Shown here: piece after piece, positions 11,021 to 18,789 of the stretch
Layout: each line of letters begins with the position of its first letter
How positions within the stretch are numbered: position 1 is the first letter of the stretch
From: Rhynchopus sp. YZ270_cl-10
Taxonomy: Eukaryota; Euglenozoa; Diplonemea; Diplonemida; Diplonemidae
Direction of reading: 5' to 3'
Length of the DNA: 64,000 bases
Assembly: GCA_964035575.1 (NCBI GenBank)
Contig: OZ037841.1
Span: 1,820,252-1,884,251 of the forward strand
Translations under genes and position numbers: made by a program
Notes under the pieces: generated by a model
What the model saw: only the letters and a program-made list of their open reading frames with translations
The model's database searches: none
Told to the model about the DNA's origin: nothing

Positions 11021-13392
11021 ATGATGACAACGAGAACCTCGTCATGGTGCACACAACAGCTGTCCCTTCTCCTCCTCCTTGCCTGCACGACAGTCCCACC
11101 TGCAGCAGGGGTGCCACAGCAGCCGATCAGAGTCATGGCAGTGCTCTCCACCCAGACACCCGTCACCCCACACGGTGCATGGGGTCCAGTGTCAGCCTGC
11201 ATGCAGATCACACCTAGCTGCAAGGGCGGGTTTCCTCCACTTCACGCATGGCTGCGGCAGCAGCGGTCTGACGCACGAGGCAGCGTCTTCCTCACTGGAC
11301 CTGACACCAAAAGTCGTTTCATTCTGTCGTACCCTTCGCAGTATCTTTTCAACCTTGAAGCCTGGCGACGACTTAGTGTTGACTTTGGAGTGCTCCAAGA
11401 CGAAACGTTTGTGACGATGGACGGTCGTGCTGATGTTGCGATACAGTTCCTGGAGGCGGCTCACGTTCCCATGATTGCGTCAAGCATGATGTCTGACAAC
11501 ACATTTCCTATGTTCTACGGTCTCACCGAGCGGATTCACTACAAAACCATTGATGGTGTAACTATCGCGACGATTACACTCTGGTCTGATGTCTGGCAGG
11601 GAGGCTCGTTTGGCTTCTTCCGTCACGCAGTCATCCTTCCTGTTGTCTGCAAACGTGCCCGTGCACGTGGTGCACAACGTATCGTTGTCTTCATTTCTGG
11701 AACAGCCTACGGTGCTGACGACCCCACCATCTACTCACAGTACGACATTGATGTTGCGGTCTTCACTTTCGTCCCTGGAGACACCATCAAAACCAATGGG
11801 ACGACCATATACAGGACAGGGCCTGATTATGGACTGCTGTCGGTGAGCCTTGTGCAGGATGGTGCAGTGTGGACGGATTCGTTTGAGGCAATCAGTCTCA
11901 ACACACCACCTGCAGGATACGACACGGCTGTGTTTGCTGCGGACCAGGCCTGGGCACAGCTCGCGTTGGACCAGGCGAATGCGAACAACGTTGCTCTCAC
12001 TGTGTCCACTGCAGCGCTTGACCCATCCTCTGGCCCGAATGGCGAACTTCTCTGTGCCGTGAACGAATGCCACATGGGACGTATGGGGTGTGATGCAATA
12101 TATGAATGGGCCACATGGGCCGATGTGGTGGTGACTGTGGGTGGGTCCTTCAGAGGTCCTGGGTGGCCGGCCGGCCCAGTGACGAACGGCGACATCTATG
12201 CGGGGAACCCGTTCACAAATTTGATGTGCACACAGAACTACACAGGTCCAGGGTTGTTGCGTATTTTGGGCTGCTTGCGATTCCTGTTGCGTGGAAGATG
12301 ACAGAGAAGCAGCGCCGCATCAACGCACTCTTCAACAACAACAAGATTGCTGAGGAATGTGCCGTTGCGGTTGTGGAGCTGCGTCTCTCGGACCTGGATT
12401 ACTTACTGGAGCTGGACAACCCGAACAAAATCCAAGCAGCCTTCGTCTCCATTGTGAAGCAGCTGAAGGTGTACATGGCGTTCATGCCAAAGACTCTCCT
12501 TGCTGATCGTGTGGGGAGTGATGAAGAGAAGAATGAGGGATCTGATAGTTCATCCAAGTTCAGCAATAGCAGAAGCAAGCAGTCTTCTTTAAAGTCACGC
12601 CAGAAAGATCAGGTCAGGCAAGCAACAAACTTCACAAAACGCAAGCACATTTCGATGTTGTGCCTGAACAGCAGAAACCACACTGCACTCTGCGATAAGT
12701 CGGACAGTGCAGGTGTGGTGCACACAGCACTGATTGAGAACTTCACCTTCACTGTTGCGACACACAAGGGTGTGTCCGAGCCTATGTGTGGCGACCGTCT
12801 TGTGGCATCGTGGAACACTATCGTCGACCGTGCGGGACACTGTGAGCGTGCGTGCGATGCAGCACATGCATTGCTTCAAAAGTTCGGGGACACCAAAACC
12901 TGTGATGAGCAGGCAGTGATTACACCGAACATTGGAATTGCTTCAGGAAAGGGACTCTTTGGTTTGTTTGGAGGCACGGCAACAAAGAAGTACGACGTTA
13001 TCGGGAAGGTGCTGCCGTCTGCAACGATTCTGATGCTTCTGAACAAAGAGCACGAGACGCACATCCTCGTCACTGCGAAGGTTGCAGAGGCTGTGGGCTC
13101 TGCCTATTTTGTGAGCATTGTGGACTACGTGCACTACGCGAAGCTGGATCGGGCGAGCTTTATCTTTGAGCTGTGTGAGCGCAAAGAAAATAAAGACGGA
13201 GACGAGTGGATGTACACATTGGACTCACACGCCAAGAACGACCCTTACCTTGTGTGCAACGATGCATGGAGGCAGGTGATCAAGGACGGCACTCTCCCTT
13301 CGGCTGAAGGGCTGAGTGAAAAACTACGTTCCATTGCTGCGGATGAGAAGCAGCAGTATATTGCGCCGTGTGCTTCACTGAATCTCTTGTAA
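11021..13392 (+). pseudogene. Receptor copy 2, broken by a 586-nt internal deletion
   Basis: The first ORF (11,021-12,301, 426 residues) encodes signal peptide and ectodomain to residue 416 (GPGLLRIL) and then ten shifted residues and a stop. Aligned to copy 1, the sequence equivalent to 5,078-5,663 is missing: the rest of the 5'-nucleotidase C-terminal domain, the Cys-rich stalk and most of the membrane helix. 586 is not a multiple of three, so the frame shifts. The stop TGA overlaps an ATG (ATGA at 12,298-12,301) that opens the remaining cytosolic frame (12,298-13,392, 364 residues, starting MTEKQRRIN), which is intact and has its own sequence variants. No homology is visible at the breakpoints. 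The two halves may be dead, or expressed as a secreted ectodomain and a soluble cyclase-like protein. Confidence 0.85.
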
Positions 13393-14687
13393 CTAAGTGA
13401 GGATGGTCTCTGAGTGGCCAACTACACGAACCCAAGCTATTTGTGAGGGTGGTGAATAGGTTATTTATTTGATGCCTAAGTTCCCGAACAGGGTTCTGAG
13501 GCGATTGTCTAGACAACAAAAATCAAGAAATTATAATACGAGTAATATATTATCAGATAATATTTATGGTTCTAGTAACACACCTTTGGCCGCCTGTTCG
13601 CGCACTGTTTCTGCTCACCTATTTTCTATTGGTGCACCTGGCTACGTTCAGTGCGACCGATTGCAGTGTTTGCATCTATATTACACCGCTACGCCTATTA
13701 TTTACTGGTTCAGCATGCTTGCAGCACACAGTCGCAGCAAATTGTCCCTTTCTCCTGTTCCTATACAATCAAAAACAGAGGGGAACAAAACATCTCACTT
13801 TTTTTCTAATTTTTTTCTCTTCCGGCAGCCCTGTGTACACTGCTTTGTCATCATACAGCATACATCTGTAAACTATCAAAAATGTCTCCATTTTGAGGCA
13901 AGTGTTCTTACCTCCATCATATCGCCGCAGATTCTTCCTGTCATTGTCTGTCATTAAGCAGGGAGTCCATGCGTGAGAATCCCCCGCCAACGCGTGTCGG
14001 TCAACGGAAAGTGCTTGTACGACGTCGAACACTTCACTCCGTTTAGTTAAAGATGTGCCTCTGCCATCTTCTCCGTGGAAGCGCATCTGAGACCTTCTAA
14101 AGAGAGAGCTGCTTCCCGTTTCCATGACATTCAAGCTCCTTGCCAAATGAACAACTTTTTTAGCACTGTGGTGCTTGCGGGTCGCGACAGGTGAGGTGCT
14201 GTCGGCGAAGTTGACCGGCGCCTCACAATGGATTTTTCTTTGAGGCGGACTTTCAGAGTCCGCCATAGTCCGTCTCTAACTCAGGCGGACCGAATTGTCT
14301 AATTTTTTTCATATTGAACCCCTTTTTGCTGAGATTGGCACGTTTTACACAACTACTCTTTTTCGAGCCTTTGTTTCCACAAAGGCAGCATTGCAAAACC
14401 GCATCAACCTTGCGACGCTGACATCGTATGTAAGTCAGATGGACTTATTTTCATCAAGAATTTCACTTTTTTGTTTATCTGAGGAACAGAAGTAATCGAG
14501 AGAGATGTCGTCGGGAGATCTCTCGTTCTTTTTCGCCTTGTGCGGAGTCGTGGCGACTCTGTTTTCTTTCCTTGAGCATTTTTATTGGGGGATGGGTTGT
14601 GCAAGCAAAGTAAGGCAATAGGAGAAAATATACCACTAAGCGTGAAAGGGGAGATGCCCTTGAGCATGAACTGGGGGAACAACTTAA
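13393..14687. other. Intergenic stretch downstream of receptor copy 2
   Basis: No gene was firmly supported. A minus-strand open frame at 13,769-14,266 (165 codons) has mixed composition and no recognisable domain, so I leave it uncalled. 14,360-14,400 ('cctttgtttccacaaaggcagcattgcaaaacc') is a diverged copy of a word also found at 21,990-22,020 and 25,994-26,025. A GGCGGACT...AGTCCGCC inverted pair lies at about 14,242-14,264. Confidence 0.45.
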
Positions 14688-14926
14688 ACCCCCCTCCCAA
14701 CTATTGTTTACATACAGGTATTGTTTACATATAATTATTCACAGCTATTATTTACATCCAATTACTATTTACATTCGAATTATTTATTTACACCCCCTTT
14801 TTTTTGCAGGTTTTTGGTGACGGGGTGCGGATTCGTGACCAAAAACACAATTTTTTGGAATTTCCGGAATCTGTCCAGAAAATGGTGGGGTCGATGTTGA
14901 AAATTGGACAATTTTTTGACCACTTA

Positions 14927-15146
14927 AATTTTGGAAAATATGAGCCCGGTCACTAGGTGGGGCCCATTTTCGGCCAAAAACTCACACTCATCCAGGTTAC
15001 TGCAGAAATACAGTTGGACCGCGCGTCCCCCACGGGTGGTGTTCTTCCTGTGAAGGATGAGGGATATTCCTCTCGCTTTCCATAAAGCTTTGAACCACAC
15101 GTCTTCCCGGAAACCCCTACGGTAACAACTGCGTGCCTTCGCGTAC
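14927..15146 (-). pseudogene. Possible protein fragment next to the left palindrome cluster
   Basis: The minus-strand frame has protein-like composition (YAKARSCYRRGF, VWFKALWKARG, VQLYFCSNLDECEF) and stops at about 14,924. It begins at the edge of the GACCAGGT cluster without a credible ATG. The spacing of aromatic and Cys residues is reminiscent of DNA-binding N-termini of transposases, but I cannot assign a family. Treat as a possible relic only. Confidence 0.2.
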
Positions 15147-15154
15147 ACCGTGCG

Positions 15155-15300
15155 CTGGTCAGAGGTCTGACCAGGTAATACCTGGTCAGATTTATGACCA
15201 GGTACACCTGGTCAGATCTGACCAGGTACACCTGGTCATGACCAGGTATACCTGGTCATGACCAGGTGTACCTGGTCAGATGACCAGGTACCTGGTAGGT
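15155..15300. repeat. Cluster of GACCAGGT/ACCTGGTC palindromes, left
   Basis: About twelve half-sites form six palindromes of the type GACCAGGT-(0-4 nt)-ACCTGGTC, spaced roughly 20-25 bp, with spacers such as AT, AC and GT. Just outside lies CGTACACCGTGCGCTGGTCAG, which also flanks the right cluster in inverted orientation. Such dense palindromes would be expected to extrude hairpins or bind a dimeric protein; function unknown. Confidence 0.8.
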
Positions 15301-15339
15301 TCCCAGACCCACGCAGTACCACGTCGCAGTACTACGCAA

Positions 15340-16105
15340 AATTTACCACCAGACCCTGTCTTCGTGCACCTGAAGTACAACGCCGCAGACAGGCCAAACA
15401 TGCGTTGGACTCAGAGGAATGCCCGCTGTGCAGGTATCATGAGAACCAACTCCCAGCAACAAGGGGCGCCTTTTGGCGGGCGTTGTTGAGGGTGTTTGGG
15501 GTGCAAAGTTTTCCACAATTTTGATGCGCGGGTACAGAAGTGTTGTCTTGTTCTTTCATCTCTAGGAATGTAAATGTCAATCGCGTTTAACTACCACGAG
15601 GGCTTGTTCAGTGAACCCACAAGGGGTCGAAGGGGGTTGGTTATCCCATATCTATCAAAGGTTGTGTCGACCAGGCGAAACCACTATGTTACGCTGTACG
15701 TTGTTAAATCCGAAGAAATAACACTTTAGCAGCCGCAGGAAGTTTGCTAAAAAGAGTGCCTCACGCTACACAAACCACCACCCGCGATTGACTTAGATGT
15801 TATAACAAAGAGAATTCAGAACAAAACAACACCCTGCCCCATACACACTAAATTGTCATGCTTCAAGAGCATGCCTGGGCCAAAATTACTGTTGACAAAA
15901 AAGGCAACAAGACCACCCACAAGGAGTGTGAAATGTGCACTGGTTTTCTGGGGGAACGCAATATTTTCTTGTGTCTAGTCCTCCGCAAGCAGAGGACAGA
16001 CTTTCCGGAAGGTTTCCAAAGGTCGAATTTCTTGCACTAGCTATGCTCCCTGGGTTAAATGGCAATAGCAGTGACTGACAAAATATTCCCACCCCCCAGG
16101 TCTTC
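15340..16105 (+). repeat. Dispersed repeat, copy at 15.3 kb
   Basis: This segment aligns co-linearly, with small gaps, to 42,350-43,149. Shared landmarks in order: CCCTGTCTTCGT, AGGCCAAACA, ATGAGAACCAACTCCCA, GTGTTTGGGGTG, AACAAAACAACAC, ATGCTTCAAGAGCATGCC, CTGGGGGAACGCAATATTTT, CAGAGGACAGACTTTCCGGA and TTGCACTAGCTATGCTCCCT. Both copies lie just after a palindrome-rich cluster. No ORF is conserved between them over the full length, so it may be a relic of a longer element. Confidence 0.75.
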
Positions 16106-16282
16106 GTCCACAAACCCAGAATAGATTGATGTGGGTGAAGCCTTTCGGATTTTTGAGTTGTTGATAGAATGTCGAAGAGCGGCGAAACTTCTCATCGCAA
16201 TCACGGATGCAGTTCAGATTTCACGATCCTGTGATGAGTGTAAATGTGGGGTGTGATTAAGTTATGGTGTATAAACGCAGTA

Positions 16283-16470
16283 CTGTAAAATCGTTTAATT
16301 TGTCACCTACAATTCTTCCGTCCCTAATACAGAAAGTATCACTCAAGGCTGTACTTTAAAAAGTAGACACAAAAAATCGCCCGACGTAATGTGAGGGGGT
16401 GACAAAATTCATTTATGACTGATATTTCAACTCGGTTAATTAGGGTGTGACAAATTAAACGATTTTCCAG
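16283..16470. mobile_element. Tc1/mariner-like MITE, 188 bp
   Basis: Ends read CTGTAAAATCG on the left and CGATTTTCCAG on the right; the inverted match continues for about 24 bp (through TTTAATTTGTCAC) with one mismatch. Both ends are flanked by the dinucleotide TA (16,281-16,282; 16,471-16,472), the target site typical of Tc1/mariner elements. The interior is non-coding and contains the word ACAGAAAGTATCA also seen at 472. Confidence 0.7.
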
Positions 16471-16570
16471 TATTAAAGATGAGGTTAATGAAGAAAGTGG
16501 TAATAACTATGCATTGCCGTGAAATAAGGTAGCCTTTTTTTCACGCCACAGCGGATTTCCTGCTGCACTA

Positions 16571-16633
16571 ATGGTTCCCAAGCGAAGCGAGGGGACCATG
16601 TATAAGTATTTACCGAGCGAAGCGAGGTGAATA
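16571..16633. repeat. Two consecutive hairpins with the same loop
   Basis: The first hairpin pairs ATGGTTCCC with GGGGACCAT (16,571-16,599); the second pairs TATTTACC with GGTGAATA (16,607-16,633). Stems differ but both loops contain GCGAAGCGAG. No coding context. Confidence 0.65.
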
Positions 16634-17574
16634 TTATGTGCAGCAGGTAACGAGCACGCCTGCAGAAGTTTAAAAACGGCTGCCTTATGACAAGCAATAT
16701 GTAAGTTTATTCCGATTACACAAAGTAGGGGTAGTCTGCAAGCACCAGCCAAAAAAGAGTGAGATCGGTGATCAGGGAAAACAAACACCACCACACAACA
16801 ACTTGACAACCACTAAAGGAATGAATCTACACTAGTGCCTGACAGTTAAACATATTTACGTACCTTGTCTTCATCGTAACCTGCGCCTTCGCTGCTGTCA
16901 AGGTGCCTTCTCTGGGTACAGTGCCCAGTGTCCAGTACAGAAAAAAAAATTCGTCTAAAAAATCGAGTACGCAAAACCACATTTTAGACATTTTAGACCC
17001 CTACAGAGGCTCAAAAGTGCCAAATTTTGCTTTTATGGCCTCAAATCGTAAAAATTAGCTACTACAGTACACGGGGTATGACCGTATTTTGGCTGAAATT
17101 TTGACTTGAAAATTTTTTTCAACATTTGCCCAATCTGAGGTTTTCTTTGGATTTTTTGGGCCATTTTATGACCTACCACGGCCAGTTTTGGGCAAAAAAG
17201 TTATTTTTTCTTTGGTCAAAAATCGCCTTGTCTAACCACTGTTTCGTGTAGGATTGTTCAAATACGTGTATTTGGTGAAACCCCAGATGGTCAAAACACC
17301 CGAATTTTGCGTTTTTTTGCATTTTTCGGTGCCCCAAGACCCAACCCAGAGGCCAAATTTTTCCCGAAAAAAAAAATTTTTTTTTTTGAGATTTTTCGAT
17401 TTTTTGCTAAGGTGATGCCCATACAAAATGTACAGGGTGCACACAAATAGCCGTGGAATAAATTCTAGATGCTCTAAACTGCTCGTAAGTGCCTTTATTT
17501 GCACTTTTAGCCCAGTTTTGAGGTCATATGGACCCACCAAGGGCATTTTTGTGTTGTCAAAAAAAAAAAAAAAA
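16634..17574. other. Interior of composite element, no gene seen
   Basis: AT-rich sequence with many 'ttttgg', 'aaaatt' and 'tttttgac' words similar in flavour to the 349-bp satellite at 46-48 kb, but without an alignable repeat. The 104-codon minus-strand frame at 17,232-17,546 is low-complexity and not called. Confidence 0.4.
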
Positions 17575-17748
17575 CCTGGTCACAGTGGCCAAATACCTGG
17601 TCACTGACCAGGTATACCTGGTCAATACCTGGTCATTGACCAGGTATACCTGGTCATGACCAGGTGTACCTGGTCAATCTGACCAGGTCAAAACCTGGTC
17701 ATATTACCTGGTCAACTGACCAGGTATCCTCTGACCAGCGCACGGTGT
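17575..17748. repeat. Cluster of GACCAGGT/ACCTGGTC palindromes, right
   Basis: About fifteen half-sites, several paired around TAT, TG or AT spacers, in the mirror arrangement of the left cluster. The outside flank (CTGACCAGCGCACGGTGTA) is the reverse complement of the left flank. Confidence 0.8.
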
Positions 17749-17869
17749 AGGCAAGAACCTCCTTGCGAGTCTTCTCCCCTGAGAACTGCGTTTCCCCCAG
17801 AGCCCTAGCAAAGTCCAGTGCCCCTTGCACGGTTTTACTCACTTTTGCCATTTTTGTATTTGTTTTCAT
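17702..17869 (-). pseudogene. Short protein fragment running into the right palindrome cluster
   Basis: A minus-strand frame from ATG at 17,869 (second ATG at 17,851) encodes about 55 residues: MAKVSKTVQGALDFARALG, then GEKTRKEVLAYTVRWSE, and terminates inside the GACCAGGT cluster. Composition is clearly protein-like and resembles a short helix-turn-helix N-terminus. The peptide AYTVRWSE also occurs in frame at the outer edge of the left cluster (about 15,143-15,166, plus strand), so both clusters interrupt the same coding segment. Likely a truncated transposon-encoded DNA-binding protein; family not identified. Confidence 0.35.
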
Positions 17870-18262
17870 CCTGTTGTCAAGTAAGTTGTGTGGGAAATTA
17901 TGGGAAAATGTAGGTTTCCTATAGGAACCTATAGGAAACCAAGGGTACCAATTTTTACCGTTGGTTTATTTTGCTCTCGGGGGGTATCCATCATATTTCC
18001 AATTGGACTTTTTGCTCGTCGTTTTTTTTATTGAACCCAGAAACTTAACTCTGAGTTCATTAAAAAAAAAATCGGGGAGAAAGTCCCAGTAGAACCCAGA
18101 TGAAATAAAAATAAGGACCCCAGGTTACCTTTTGGGGGGGGGTGGTTTATGGACTGACCCACATGTACTATTTACATTTAAATTATTTACGTGTATTATT
18201 TACATGCACGAATACTATTTACATAAAAATATGTAAACAATAGCTGTGAGGGGGGTTTACAT

Positions 18263-18789
18263 ATTTATTTTACTCTCCCCGTTTTATAGTGTTGAAAGGT
18301 GCACACGCCAAGAGAAGAATGACACCACTTCCAGGATAACACCCTGCGTTTACACTGGGTATTCCAACCACAACCCCGCACCACCTGCGAGCCATCCTCG
18401 CATGCTGGCGGCGTACTTTGGCGTGCGCTTGAGGTGCTTCTCTCAACTCCATATGAATGAACGAACAATAAAAAGAATAAAGTGATCAAAGTGATCAGCA
18501 CACACAAAAATATGCTTCTCCCCTCCCTCCTTCTTATACATATCTCGTTCTCTTCTCTCTGTCTCTAAAGAACGCCAGACGGAAAGGACCACGTGTCTGT
18601 ACATCAGCGTGTTCACCAGAAAGCGCAAAGCACTTTACATATGGACGAAATTCTAAATCAGTCTTCTGATTCAGACCAGTTTTATGCACTGAGCCTTTTG
18701 GGGGTTGTCTACACTTTCAAAAACAGGTTTTGTTTTATGTGAGCCAAGGTTTGCATTTGCTTCTTTCTTTTGAACCCATCATAAACCAA
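18263..18789. other. Intergenic stretch and leader of receptor copy 3
   Basis: No gene is seen to 18,730. The end (18,733-18,789) is the conserved leader: TTATGTGAGCCAAGG, then TTTGCATTTGCTTCTTTC and TTTTGAACCCATCATAAACC before ATGATG. The GAGCCAAGG block is shared with copy 4 only. Confidence 0.5.

Larger units (their letters stand above)
14688..18262. mobile_element. Inverted-repeat-bounded composite element, about 3.6 kb
   Basis: The outer ends are an inverted pair: AACCCCCCTC followed by CTATTGTTTACAT on the left (from about 14,688) and ATGTAAACAATAG followed by GAGGGGGGTTT on the right (to about 18,262), each next to a tract of ATTATTTACAT-type words (14,700-14,795; 18,165-18,240). An inner inverted pair consists of a TACACCGTGCGCTGGTCAGA segment plus a cluster of GACCAGGT palindromes (15,150-15,300 and 17,575-17,748). 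No complete transposase was found. The interior holds a dispersed repeat, a Tc1-like short element and hairpins, so it is a nest of insertions. Confidence 0.5.

Noticed and set aside
12270..12300. The gap in receptor copy 2 as an intron difference
   Set aside because: The missing 586 nt are coding in the other copies and the junction has no GT/AG pair; it is a deletion.
13769..14266. 165-codon minus-strand frame as a gene
   Set aside because: Composition is not clearly non-coding, but there is no domain, no repeat copy and its C-terminal third is translated T-tract sequence. Left uncalled.
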